Assembly (NCBI RefSeq): GCF_020216025.1
Contig: NZ_JAIWNC010000019.1
Location: 155,614 to 219,613, forward strand
Reading direction: 5' to 3'
Source: Jidongwangia harbinensis
Lineage (GTDB): Bacteria; Actinomycetota; Actinomycetes; Mycobacteriales; Micromonosporaceae
Length of the DNA stretch: 64,000 bases
Part shown: positions 9,425 to 18,425 of the stretch, piece after piece
How positions within the stretch are numbered: the stretch's first letter is position 1
How the letters are laid out: the number at the start of each line of letters is the position of its first letter
The notes under the pieces: generated by a model
Told to the model about the DNA's origin: nothing
Databases searched by the model: none
The model's input: the letters and a program-made list of their open reading frames with translations, nothing else
Translations under genes and position numbers: made by a program

Positions 9425-10606
9425 GTGCCCGTGGTCGATGGGATAATGATCCTGCTCATGCTGGTCTTCGCGATCAGCGGCTACCGGCAGGGTTTCGTCA
9501 TCGGTGCGCTGTCCTTCGGCGGCTTCTTCAGCGGTGCGCTCATCGGCCTGCAGGTCGGCCCGCTGATCGCCAACCAGTTCGCGGACGGCGCGATCCGGGT
9601 GGTCGTCTCGCTGGTGTCGATCTTCGCGCTGGCGGTGCTCGGGCAGACGCTGGCCGGCTGGTTCGGCACCCGGCTGCGGCACGCCATCGTGAGCAAGCCG
9701 CTGCAGCGCCTCGACGACGCCGGTGGAGCCGTGGTGTCGCTGGTCGCGGTGCTGCTGGTGGCGTGGCTGGTGGCCGTACCGCTGGGGTCGTCCTCGATGC
9801 CCTGGCTCAACCGCGAGGTACGCAACAGCGCCCTGCTCGGCGGCATCAACCAGCTGATGCCGCAGCAGGCGCAGGCGCTCTCCGCGGCGCTGCGCACCAC
9901 GCTCGACACCAACGGCTTCCCGGACGTGTTCGGCGGCCTGGCGCCCACCCGGGCCCGCGAGGTCGCGAAGCCCGACCCGAAGCTGGCGCGCTCGCCGGTG
10001 GTGCGCAACTCGAAACGTTCGGTGCTCAAGGTGCTCGGCACCGCGCCGAGCTGCTCGCGGCGCATCGAAGGCTCGGGCTTCGTGTACTCCGACGAGCGGG
10101 TGATGACCAACGCGCACGTGGTCGCGGGCACGCGGGACGTCCAGATCGAGACGGACGAGGGCCGCCTCGACGGCACCGTGGTCGTCTACGACCCGCGGCG
10201 GGATCTGGCGGTCATCTACGTGCCCGGGCTGCGGGCGCCGGTGATGCGGTTCGTGGAGAGGCCCGCGGCCAGCGGCGCGAACGCGGTGGTGCTGGGCTTC
10301 CCGCTGGACGGGCCGTACAACGCGCAGGAGGCCCGGGTGCGTGAGGTCAGCCGGATCAGCGGGCCGGACATCTACAACTCCGGCCAGGCGGTGAAGCGGG
10401 AGATTTACACGATCCGTGCGCTGGTGCGGAGCGGCAACTCGGGCGGGCCGCTGGTGGCGCCGAACGGGCGGGTGCTGGGGGTGATCTTCGCGGCCGCGGC
10501 GGACGATCGGAACGTCGGGTTCGCGGTGACCGCGAACGAGGCTTCCACGGCGGCGCAGCAGGGCATCCAGCGCACCCGGGGAGTGCGCACCGGCGACTGC
10601 GCCTGA
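9425..10606 (+). CDS. marP: MarP-like membrane serine protease (CvpA domain plus trypsin domain)
   Basis: A 393-residue protein with four membrane helices of a CvpA-like domain (about residues 1-165) and a periplasmic chymotrypsin-like domain. The catalytic triad is visible: H in TNAHVVAG, D in RRDLAVIYV and S in RSGNSGGPL. It corresponds to mycobacterial MarP (Rv3671c), which is needed for acid resistance and cleaves a peptidoglycan hydrolase. The GTG at 9425 (VPVVDGIMILL) is chosen; GTG 9431 is also possible. An upstream in-frame start at 9368 lies inside the nudix gene. The protein is last in the nth operon and convergent with mycP. Confidence 0.9.
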   Translation: MPVVDGIMILLMLVFAISGYRQGFVIGALSFGGFFSGALIGLQVGPLIANQFADGAIRVVVSLVSIFALAVLGQTLAGWFGTRLRHAIVSKPLQRLDDAGGAVVSLVAVLLVAWLVAVPLGSSSMPWLNREVRNSALLGGINQLMPQQAQALSAALRTTLDTNGFPDVFGGLAPTRAREVAKPDPKLARSPVVRNSKRSVLKVLGTAPSCSRRIEGSGFVYSDERVMTNAHVVAGTRDVQIETDEGRLDGTVVVYDPRRDLAVIYVPGLRAPVMRFVERPAASGANAVVLGFPLDGPYNAQEARVREVSRISGPDIYNSGQAVKREIYTIRALVRSGNSGGPLVAPNGRVLGVIFAAAADDRNVGFAVTANEASTAAQQGIQRTRGVRTGDCA

Positions 10607-10649
10607 CGCCTGTCCACACCCAGGGCGAACACGCCCGCCGATGCGGTTT

Positions 10650-10710
10650 CGCTCCACTGGAGCGCTCCACTGGCACACCAGCGTCGTTATGCGCCCACCG
10701 TGGTGTGCCA
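10650..10710. terminator. Inverted repeats between convergent marP and mycP, probable bidirectional terminator
   Basis: Two inverted repeats sit in the 161-nt gap between the convergent stops. CGCTCCA-C-TGGAGCG at 10650-10664 has 7-bp arms. TGGCACACCA (10671-10680) pairs perfectly with TGGTGTGCCA (10701-10710) across a 20-nt loop. Neither has a T-run, but the location fits bidirectional termination. Confidence 0.55.
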
Positions 10711-10767
10711 CCGAAGCGCGCGGATGCCCCCGGACGGCGGCTTTCGCGCGCTCCGATCCTGGCGGCG

Positions 10768-12009
10768 TCAGGTGATGTGCGCGAAGCGGCGCACCGTGAT
10801 CAGCCCGACCAGCCCGGACACCAGCAACAGCCCGGCCGCCACCCACCACCGCCCGGACGTCGAGGACGACTCGTCCTGCCCGGCGCTGACCGCCCAGCCC
10901 GCATTCGCTCCCGGCACCTGGGCCCCGACCGTGCCGCCCTTGACATTGGCCGGCGCGCCCTGGGCCTCGCCGGACACCGGTGCGCTGCCGAACCGGGCGA
11001 TGCCCGGCGGTGGCGCCGTGTCCAGCGGGTTCGTCACCACGCCCGGGACCTCGGCGTTCAGTGCGCCGGTGGGGTCGACCAGGCCGTAGCCGTACTGGGT
11101 GTCGCGGCCGTCCGGGCCGCGGTCCTTGGCGGTCTTGATGATGCGGTTGACCACCTCGCCCGCGGGCATGGTGGGCCAGCGCGCCCGGATCAGCGCGGCC
11201 ACGCCGGAGACCATGGGTGCCGCGAAGCTGGTGCCCTGGACCCGCCAGTAGCCCGACGGCCGCGCACCGACCAGCTGGGTTGCCGGGGCGGTCACCACGG
11301 TCTCCTTGCCGGTGATCGAGCCGGACCAGAGCGCGTCGCCGGCGCGTTCCATGCCGGCCACGGCGATCACGCCCGGCTCGCGGGCCGGATACCAGACACC
11401 GCCGGAATTCGAGGCGTTGGCGTTGCCGGTGCAGGCGACCACGACGACGTCCTTGGCGAACGCGTAGTCCAGGGCCGCGGCCAGGGCCGGGCTGCTGCCG
11501 CTGCCGCCGAGGGACAGGTTGACCACGCGGGCGCCGTGGTCGACGGCCCAGCGCACACCCTTGGCGACGATCATCGCGTCGTCGTACCGGTTCTCCTGGT
11601 CCAGCACCCGTACCGGGAGGATCTTCGCCTTGGGGGCGATACCCACCACGCCGGATTCGTCGTCCTTGCCGGCGATCAGCGCGGCCACCGTGGTGCCGTG
11701 GCCGACGAGGTCGGTTTCCGCGTCGCCGCGTGCCTCCACCAGGTCGAGGCCGGGCAGCACCTGGCCCTGCAGATCGGCGTGCTTGGCGTCGACGCCGGAG
11801 TCGATCACCGCGACCGTGACGCCGGCGCCGGTGGTGTGGGTCCAGGCGCCGGCCACGTTCAGCGTCTTGAGGTGCCACTGCTCGGCGCGTACGACGTCGG
11901 CGGTCAGCGGGCGGGGTGCCGCGTAGGCGGGGGCGGCGCAGGTGCCGGCGGCGACGAGGCCGGCGAGTGCGACGGCGCAGAGCCGCAGGGTGAGCCGGGG
12001 GGCGTTCAC
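10768..12009 (-). CDS. mycP: Mycosin (MycP-type subtilisin-like protease of a type VII secretion system)
   Basis: A 413-residue secreted, membrane-tethered subtilase. A signal peptide ends around AAPAYA. The catalytic residues are D in VIDSGVD, H in VGHGTTVA and S in GTSFAAPMVSG; the oxyanion Asn is in CTGNANAS. A Pro-rich tail and one C-terminal helix (WWVAAGLLLVSGLVGLI) anchor it. Mycosins are structural parts of ESX systems and process substrates. The GTG at 12009 gives a compact signal peptide; an ATG at 12060 would add an Arg-rich extension and cannot be excluded. It follows eccC after 252 nt on the same strand. No obvious gene was found in that gap. Confidence 0.9.
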   Translation of the reverse strand: MNAPRLTLRLCAVALAGLVAAGTCAAPAYAAPRPLTADVVRAEQWHLKTLNVAGAWTHTTGAGVTVAVIDSGVDAKHADLQGQVLPGLDLVEARGDAETDLVGHGTTVAALIAGKDDESGVVGIAPKAKILPVRVLDQENRYDDAMIVAKGVRWAVDHGARVVNLSLGGSGSSPALAAALDYAFAKDVVVVACTGNANASNSGGVWYPAREPGVIAVAGMERAGDALWSGSITGKETVVTAPATQLVGARPSGYWRVQGTSFAAPMVSGVAALIRARWPTMPAGEVVNRIIKTAKDRGPDGRDTQYGYGLVDPTGALNAEVPGVVTNPLDTAPPPGIARFGSAPVSGEAQGAPANVKGGTVGAQVPGANAGWAVSAGQDESSSTSGRWWVAAGLLLVSGLVGLITVRRFAHIT

Positions 12010-12261
12010 CAAGGGGCACCGCCACGCGGGAGACCGCCGACGACGGGCCCGGGCGCGCATGCGCGCGGGCCGGTACGGGCCTCGGATGCTCTGCTCGATG
12101 CGCTCACTGGACGGCTGACCATTCTGGCGATGGGCGGTCGATGGTGGGAGATTACTCCGAATCTTGCGGTTGTTGCGGGGATCCGTCGATGTGGATCGCA
12201 CGCTAAGTGCGGCTGACTGTCCGAATTGCCCATGAAGACACCGACCCGCGGCGTACGCGGT

Positions 12262-15200
12262 TCAGTACGGCGGCAGGTGTGCGAGCTGAATCAGGCGTAC
12301 CCCCTCGCGTCTGGTGATCAGGCGTCCCCGGCCCGGCGGCAACGGCGTGGGTTTCACCGGGCCGATGAGGGCGCCCTCGTCGCCCGGGCCGGACATGATC
12401 AGCCCCGGCGACGACAACTCGCGCAGGCGCTGGATGACCGGTTCGTACAACGAGCGGCTGGCGCCGCCGGCACGTCGGGTGACGATCAGATGCAGCCCGA
12501 CGTCGCGGGCCTGGGGAAGGTACTCGAGCAGCGGCTGCAGCGGGTTGGTCGGGCCGGCCGCCACCAGGTCGTAGTCGTCGACCAGCACGAACAGCTCCGG
12601 CCCGGTCCACCAGGAGCGGTCCCGCAGCTGCTGCGCGGTGACGTCGGGGCCGGGCAGGCGGCGTTCCATGTACCCGGCCACCGACTCCATCAGGTCGAGC
12701 GTCTTCTGCGCCTGGATGCCGTACCCGATGCGGTGTTCGCTCTCCGGCAGGTCCATCAGGCTGCGCCGGTAGTCGACCAGGATGAGCCGGGCCTCCTCCG
12801 GCGCGAAGCGCCGCATCACCGTGCTGGCCAGCGCGCGCAGGAACGACGACTTGCCGCACTCGGCGTCGCCGAAGAGCAGGAAGTGCGGGTCGGTCGCGAA
12901 GTCGATCTCCACGGGCTGAAGGTCGGCCTCGGAGATGCCGATCGGCAGGCGCAGGCCGGTGGAGCGGTCCAGGTCCATGTCCGGGTACGGCAGCGACGGC
13001 GGCAGCAGGCGCACCCGCGGCGCCGGCGCCCCGTTCCAGCCGGCAACCACGGACTTGACCAGCTCGGCGGTGCCGCCCAGCGTGGTCAGCTCGGGTCGCA
13101 CGGTGAGCAGGTGCAGGCTCTTGTTCTTGTCCGTGGGGTGCTCCACCAGGCCCCGGCCCGGCTTCTCCGGCACACCGACCGCCGACCGCCGGTTGACCAT
13201 CGAGTCGCTCGGGTCGCCGAGGCGCAGTTCCAGCCGGGAGCCGAACAGGTCCCGGATCGCCGGCCGGAAGTCCATCCACCGGGTGGACGCGGCCACCACG
13301 TGGATGCCGTAGGACAGGCCCCGGGTGGCGATGTCGGTGATCGCCGGCTCCAGCTCCTCGAACTCCTTGCGGAGCGTGGCCCAGCCGTCCACCACCAGGA
13401 ACACGTCGCCGAACGGGTCGGGATCGGTGCCGCGCAACCCGGCCGCGTTGGCCCGGCGCCGCCGGTACGAGGCCATCGAGTCGACACCCAGGTCGGCGAA
13501 CCGCTGCTCGCGCTGGGTCAACAGGGTCATGATCTCGCCGATCGTGCGCCGCACACCGACGGTGTCCAGCCGCCCGGCCACGCCGCCGACATGGGGCAGA
13601 TCGCGCAGCACGCCGAGCGAGCCGCCGCCGAAGTCCAGGCAGTAGACCTGCACCTCGGCCGGGGTGTGGGTCAGCGCCAGCCCGCAGACCAGGGTGCGCA
13701 GCGCGGTGGACTTGCCGCTGAGCGTGCCGCCGGCCAGCGCCACATGCCCGGCGGAGCCGCCCAGCTGTAGCCACATCACGTCACGGAGCTGTTCGCGGGG
13801 CTTGTCGATGAGCGCGATCGGCACCTGCAGCGCACCGTGCAGCTCCGGGTTGGCGAAGGTGAGGCCGCGGACCGGATCGGTCACCACCGGGCCGAGCAGG
13901 TCGTCCAGCGCGGCGGACTGGTGCAGCGGCGGCAGCCACACCTGGTGCGCGGGCGGGCCCTGACCGGCCAGCCGGGCCACGATGACGTCCAGCATGCTGT
14001 CGCCGTCCGGGGTCTCGGCCGGACCGGGCTGCGCCGGGCGGACCGGCTCCGGCGCCGGCACGTAGTGCGTCGAGTACCCGAGTATCTGCGGGGCCACGAG
14101 TTCGCCGTCGGCCCCGGCGCCGCGGTTGCCGGGCCGGCGGTACGCCCCGGAGACGTACGCTGCCTTGAACCGCACCAGCGGCTCGGTGCCGAACTTGAGG
14201 TAGCCGTGGCCGGGGGAGCGGGGCAGTTCGTACGCGTCCGGGACACCCAGCACCGCCCGCGACTCCAGGGCGGAGAACGTGCGCAGACCGATCCGGTACG
14301 ACAGGTGGGTGTCCAGCCCGCGCAGCCGGCCCTCCTCCAGCCGCTGACTGGCCAGCAGCAGGTGCACCCCGAGCGAGCGGCCGAGCCGTCCGATCTGGAC
14401 GAACAGGTCGATGAAGTCCGGCTTGGCGGAGAGCAGCTCGGAGAACTCGTCGCAGATCACCAGCAGCGACGGCAGCGGCGGCAGCGCGGCCCCGCCGGTC
14501 CGGGCCTTCTCGTAGTCCCGCAGGCTGGCGTAGTTGCCCGCCTTGCGCAGCACCTCCTGGCGGCGGATCAGCTCGCCGTCGATCGCGTCCACCATCCGGT
14601 CGACCAGCGGCAGCTCGTCGGCCAGGTTGGTGATCACCGCTGCGGTGTGCGGCAGCCGGTCCAGCGAGGAGAACGTCGCGCCGCCCTTGAAGTCGACCAG
14701 GACGAAGTTGAGCGTCTCGGACGAGTGGGTGGCGGCGAGCGCGAGCACCAGCGTACGCAGCAGCTCGGACTTGCCGGAGCCGGTCGCGCCGATCAGCAGG
14801 CCGTGCGGGCCCATGCCGTCCTGGGCCGACTCCTTGAGGTCCAACTCGACGGCGCCGCCGTCGGCGCCCACGCCGATCGGCACCCGCAGCCGGTCCCGGT
14901 TGGGCCGGGGCAGCCAGCTCTGGGTCACGCTGAACGACTCCAGATCGGCGATGCCGAGCAGCTCACCGAGGCCCAGCTCGGCGGCGAGCGGGGTGTCCAC
15001 CGACCGGCTGACCGCGGCCAGGCGCAGCGGGGCCAGCCGGCGCGCGACGGCCTCCGCCTCCGCCTCGCCGAGCCGGTCCGGCGTACCCACGTCCGCGGCG
15101 TGCTCCATCGCGTACGTGTGCAGCGCCGTCCGCCCGCCGGTGTGCTGTACCTGGAGCACCAGCAGCGACCGGTCCAGCAGGCGCGGCGGCTGTTCGTCGA

Positions 15201-16224
15201 GGTCGAGCACCGTGACGCCGTCGATGCCGTCGTCCAGTTGGGTGGCGCCCTTGAGGTCGGCACCGTCCAGCACGATGACCACGTGCGGCCCGGTGCCGCT
15301 CCCGCCGGCCGGGTTGAACCGGGGCCGGTTGCCGATCACGTCCTCGAGCAGCTTCTCCAGATCCGGTCCGGAGCTGGCCACCAGCCGGACCGGGCCGAGC
15401 GCGTCGGTGCGGGACGGGTGCAGGTTGTGCGGCAGCCACTTGACCCACTCCCACATCGGCCGGCGGCCGGACCCGGCGCAGACCGCGACGATCAGGTCGT
15501 CCGGGGCGTGGAACACGGCGAGCTGGGTCAGCACCGCCCGGGTCAGCGCGCGGGCGTCCGCCTCCGGGCCGCGCAGGAAGACCCGGGCGAAGCCGCGCAG
15601 GGAGACGGCCACCGGAAGGTCCGGCACCACCGAGTACGCGTCCAGGAACCGCCGCAGCGCACCCGCGGTCATCGGTTCCAGGTCCTCCAGCGGCCGGGTC
15701 ACCGGCGGGACCAGCGGGGTGGCCAGCGTCTGCGGCCCCACGCCCAGCCGGACCACGCCGAAGTCGGCATCCGCGGGACGGCGCTCCCAGACCCGGTGGC
15801 TGGTCGCGGTGGACCACAGGCGGCTCGGGTCGGGATGGCGGTAGGCCAGGCCGGCGCGCTGTGCGTTCGCCGTCTCCCGGACCCGGCGGCGGAGCGTGGC
15901 CAGATGGCGCAGGTACTCCCGGCGGGCGGCCATCATCTCGGCCTTCTTCGGTGAGCCGTTGGCGCCGAACGAGGTGGCCAGCATGGCCAGCGACGAGATG
16001 CCGAACAGGCCGCCGACCACATAGGAGAACGGGCCGCTGCGCCCGTTGCCCATCATCATCGCCATGGCGACCGAGCCACCCAGCATGGGCAGCACCATCA
16101 CCGCCTGCTGCCACCGGCGGCTGCTCTCCTGCGGGATCTCCGGAGGTGCGTCGACGGCCAGCTCGCCGGTCGGGATCTCCGGGGCGGGGCGCCGGGCGGA
16201 CCGCTTGATCACCACCGTACTCAT
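12262..16224 (-). CDS. eccC: Type VII secretion ATPase EccC (FtsK/SpoIIIE family)
   Basis: A 1320-residue motor ATPase of an ESX-type system. Two membrane helices lie at about residues 40-85. Three FtsK/SpoIIIE modules follow, all with P-loops: GATGSGKS near residue 475, GGTLSGKS near 830 and GDAECGKS near 1115. EccC recognises Esx-type substrates through its C-terminal modules and drives export. It is a single chain, not split into EccCa/EccCb. The ATG at 16224 (MSTVVIKRS) is chosen because GGGAG lies upstream; an ATG at 16251 would add nine Gly-rich residues. It is divergent from eccD over about 100 nt. Confidence 0.95.
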   Translation of the reverse strand: MSTVVIKRSARRPAPEIPTGELAVDAPPEIPQESSRRWQQAVMVLPMLGGSVAMAMMMGNGRSGPFSYVVGGLFGISSLAMLATSFGANGSPKKAEMMAARREYLRHLATLRRRVRETANAQRAGLAYRHPDPSRLWSTATSHRVWERRPADADFGVVRLGVGPQTLATPLVPPVTRPLEDLEPMTAGALRRFLDAYSVVPDLPVAVSLRGFARVFLRGPEADARALTRAVLTQLAVFHAPDDLIVAVCAGSGRRPMWEWVKWLPHNLHPSRTDALGPVRLVASSGPDLEKLLEDVIGNRPRFNPAGGSGTGPHVVIVLDGADLKGATQLDDGIDGVTVLDLDEQPPRLLDRSLLVLQVQHTGGRTALHTYAMEHAADVGTPDRLGEAEAEAVARRLAPLRLAAVSRSVDTPLAAELGLGELLGIADLESFSVTQSWLPRPNRDRLRVPIGVGADGGAVELDLKESAQDGMGPHGLLIGATGSGKSELLRTLVLALAATHSSETLNFVLVDFKGGATFSSLDRLPHTAAVITNLADELPLVDRMVDAIDGELIRRQEVLRKAGNYASLRDYEKARTGGAALPPLPSLLVICDEFSELLSAKPDFIDLFVQIGRLGRSLGVHLLLASQRLEEGRLRGLDTHLSYRIGLRTFSALESRAVLGVPDAYELPRSPGHGYLKFGTEPLVRFKAAYVSGAYRRPGNRGAGADGELVAPQILGYSTHYVPAPEPVRPAQPGPAETPDGDSMLDVIVARLAGQGPPAHQVWLPPLHQSAALDDLLGPVVTDPVRGLTFANPELHGALQVPIALIDKPREQLRDVMWLQLGGSAGHVALAGGTLSGKSTALRTLVCGLALTHTPAEVQVYCLDFGGGSLGVLRDLPHVGGVAGRLDTVGVRRTIGEIMTLLTQREQRFADLGVDSMASYRRRRANAAGLRGTDPDPFGDVFLVVDGWATLRKEFEELEPAITDIATRGLSYGIHVVAASTRWMDFRPAIRDLFGSRLELRLGDPSDSMVNRRSAVGVPEKPGRGLVEHPTDKNKSLHLLTVRPELTTLGGTAELVKSVVAGWNGAPAPRVRLLPPSLPYPDMDLDRSTGLRLPIGISEADLQPVEIDFATDPHFLLFGDAECGKSSFLRALASTVMRRFAPEEARLILVDYRRSLMDLPESEHRIGYGIQAQKTLDLMESVAGYMERRLPGPDVTAQQLRDRSWWTGPELFVLVDDYDLVAAGPTNPLQPLLEYLPQARDVGLHLIVTRRAGGASRSLYEPVIQRLRELSSPGLIMSGPGDEGALIGPVKPTPLPPGRGRLITRREGVRLIQLAHLPPY

Positions 16225-16280
16225 GCCGCCGCTCCCGCCCGCCCCGTCCATCGGGGCCCCGCACGCCGGCCCATGGTAGG

Positions 16281-16286
16281 TAAAGT
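16281..16286 (+). promoter_or_regulatory. Candidate -10 element (TAAAGT) of eccD
   Basis: TAAAGT fits TANNNT and lies about 40 nt upstream of the eccD starts, in the short divergent gap with eccC. No clear -35 was identified. Confidence 0.35.
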
Positions 16287-16328
16287 GCCCCCGTTCCCGC
16301 AGCCTCGTCTTCGTCGATGGGTCAGGTC

Positions 16329-17759
16329 ATGAGTGTCGGGTTGGCACGCGTCACGATCAGCGCCCCGCAGCGCCGGGTCGACGTCGCGCTGCCCGAGCAC
16401 GTGCCGCTCGCCGAGCTGCTGCCCGAGGTGCTGCGGCACGCGGGCGAAGGGCTGGCCGACGACGGCGAGAAACACGGCGGCTGGCTGCTGCGGCGTACCG
16501 ACGGCGCGGCGCTGGCCACCGGCCAGGGCCTGTTCCCGCAGGGGGTGCGGGACGGCGAGGTGCTGCACCTGGTGCCGGCCCGCCAGGACTGGCCGGAACT
16601 CGAGTACGACGACGTGGTCGAGGCCATCGCGGAAGGCGCCCGCCGCGGCTCGGTCTGGACGCCCGACTCCACCCGGACCGCCACGCTGCTGTCCGGTGCG
16701 GTGCTGCTGGCGCTCGGCCTGATCGCGATCCTGACCACCGGCCCGGCCTGGCCCGCGGCGGCCGCGGTGGGCCTCGGCGCCGGACTGCTGCTCACGCTCT
16801 GCGCGGTGACCGCTTCCCGGGCGTACGGCGACGCCCGGGCCGGCGCCGCGCTCGGCGCCAGCGCGATGCCGTACGCGTTCGCCGGCGGCGCGGTCCTGAT
16901 CGCCCCGGACGCGGGCGACCGGGTCGGAGTGTTCGGCCCGCTGCCCTGGGTGGGCGGCCCGGAGCTGCTCGCCGGCTCGGTGGCGGTGCTGCTGGTCGCG
17001 GTGCTCGGCGGGATCGGCGTGGCGGCCGGGCTGCGGATCTTCGCGGCCGGGGTGACGGTGGGCCTGCTGGGCGCGGTGACCGCGCTGGTCAGCATGCTGA
17101 CCACGGCCGCCGGCGCGGCGGCGGTGCTGGCCTCGCTCCTGGTCTGCGGCATCGGGGTGCTGCCGTTGCTGGCGATCCGGTTCGGCCGGATGCCCACGCC
17201 GCCGGTCACGTTGCCGACCGGTGGCGCGGCCGAGGACTTCACCAGCGCACCGTCGGGGGCGCTGGACGCGGCCCGGGAACGCCCCGACCGGGCGACCGTC
17301 TTCGCGGCGGTGACCCGGACCGAGGAACTGCTGGCCGGCATGCTGCTGGGACACGCGGTGCTGTCCGCCGCCGCCTTCGGCGTGCTGTCCACCGCGACCG
17401 GCTGGTCGGCCCAGATGCTGATCGGGGTGTCCGCGGCCGCGCTGCTGCTGCGGTCGCGCCTGTTCGTCACGGTGCGCCAGCGGGTGCCGCTGATCGGCGG
17501 CGGGCTGGCCGGGGTCACGGTGCTCGGCGTCGACCTGCTGCGCGGCGCGGACGCCGGGCTGCTGCTGGCGGTGACCGCGGGCGGTTTCCTGCTGGCGCTG
17601 GCGACCGTGGCGGCCGGCGCGACGTACTCGCGCAAGCCGCCTTCGCCCTACCTGGGCCGGGCCGCCGACCTGCTGGACACGCTCGTCGTGATCTCGGTGA
17701 TCCCGGTGGCCTGCGCGGTGGCCGGGCTGTACCGCGCGGTCGGCGACATCAGCCTGTGA
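16329..17759 (+). CDS. eccD: Type VII secretion membrane protein EccD
   Basis: A 476-residue protein with a ubiquitin-like cytosolic domain (about residues 1-90, starting SVGLARVTISAPQRRVDVALP) and about eleven hydrophobic helices up to the C-terminus. EccD forms the membrane vestibule of ESX systems together with EccB, EccC and EccE. The ATG at 16329 matches the usual EccD N-terminus; ATG 16317 would add four residues. Its gene diverges from eccC/mycP. EccB, EccE and WXG100 genes are not in the window, so the system is either completed elsewhere or incomplete. It ends 15 nt from the convergent ppa. Confidence 0.92.
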   Translation: MSVGLARVTISAPQRRVDVALPEHVPLAELLPEVLRHAGEGLADDGEKHGGWLLRRTDGAALATGQGLFPQGVRDGEVLHLVPARQDWPELEYDDVVEAIAEGARRGSVWTPDSTRTATLLSGAVLLALGLIAILTTGPAWPAAAAVGLGAGLLLTLCAVTASRAYGDARAGAALGASAMPYAFAGGAVLIAPDAGDRVGVFGPLPWVGGPELLAGSVAVLLVAVLGGIGVAAGLRIFAAGVTVGLLGAVTALVSMLTTAAGAAAVLASLLVCGIGVLPLLAIRFGRMPTPPVTLPTGGAAEDFTSAPSGALDAARERPDRATVFAAVTRTEELLAGMLLGHAVLSAAAFGVLSTATGWSAQMLIGVSAAALLLRSRLFVTVRQRVPLIGGGLAGVTVLGVDLLRGADAGLLLAVTAGGFLLALATVAAGATYSRKPPSPYLGRAADLLDTLVVISVIPVACAVAGLYRAVGDISL

Positions 17760-17774
17760 CGCCGGCCGGCCGGA

Positions 17775-18278
17775 TCAGTGCGCCCCGTCGTGGTGCTCGA
17801 GAGCCTCGGCGCGCTTGAACGAGGCCCGGATCTCGTCCTCCGCCTCGACGCGACCGGTCCAGGTGGCACCCTCGACCGACTTGCCCGGCTCCAGGTCCTT
17901 GTAGACCGTGAAGAAGTGCTGGATCTCCATCCGGTCGAACTCACCCAGGTGGTGGATGTCGCGCAGGTGCTCCTGGCGGGGGTCCTCGTAGGGCACGCAG
18001 AGGACCTTGTCGTCGCGGCCCTTCTCGTCGGTCATCCGGTACATGCCGATGGCGCGGGCGCGTACCAGGCAGCCGGGGAACGTCGGCTCCTGGATCAGCA
18101 CGAGCGCGTCCAGCGGGTCGCCGTCCTGGCCGAGGGTGCCCTCGATGAACCCGTAGTCCGCCGGGTACTGCGTGGCGGTGAAGAGCGTCCGGTCCAACCG
18201 GATCCGGCCGGTCTTGTGGTCGACCTCGTACTTGTTCCGCTGGCCCTTGGGGATCTCAACCAAGACGTCGAAATCCAT
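17775..18278 (-). CDS. ppa: Inorganic pyrophosphatase (family I)
   Basis: A 167-residue soluble hexameric pyrophosphatase that hydrolyses PPi to phosphate with Mg2+. The signature DGDPLDALV is intact, as are the active-site lysines and tyrosines around KYEVDHKTGRIRLDR and YPADYGFIEGT. The start is well fixed by GAGGAGCAAATC directly before ATG. It is divergent from the dacB-like gene, the same pairing as Rv3628/Rv3627c in mycobacteria. Confidence 0.97.
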   Translation of the reverse strand: MDFDVLVEIPKGQRNKYEVDHKTGRIRLDRTLFTATQYPADYGFIEGTLGQDGDPLDALVLIQEPTFPGCLVRARAIGMYRMTDEKGRDDKVLCVPYEDPRQEHLRDIHHLGEFDRMEIQHFFTVYKDLEPGKSVEGATWTGRVEAEDEIRASFKRAEALEHHDGAH

Positions 18279-18384
18279 GATTTGCTCCTCTGTTAGCCCC
18301 GCCTCGTCAACCCGGTCACAGTGGCGGCGGAGCGGAGCGCGAGAGCCCCACCGAATCCGCGCGCAGCGATGTGCGGGATGTCAG

Positions 18385-18390
18385 TAGTCT
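18385..18390 (+). promoter_or_regulatory. Candidate -10 element (TAGTCT) of the dacB-like gene
   Basis: TAGTCT fits TANNNT and lies 36 nt upstream of the GTG at 18426. The GAGGAGG ribosome binding site lies between them. Confidence 0.35.
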
Positions 18391-18425
18391 CCCCTAAGTC
18401 GGGTGCGGCAGGCGAGGAGGGGCGC

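Noticed and set aside
9251..12025. 924-residue open frame on the minus strand across marP and mycP
   Set aside because: Different frame from mycP and opposite marP; no recognisable domain.
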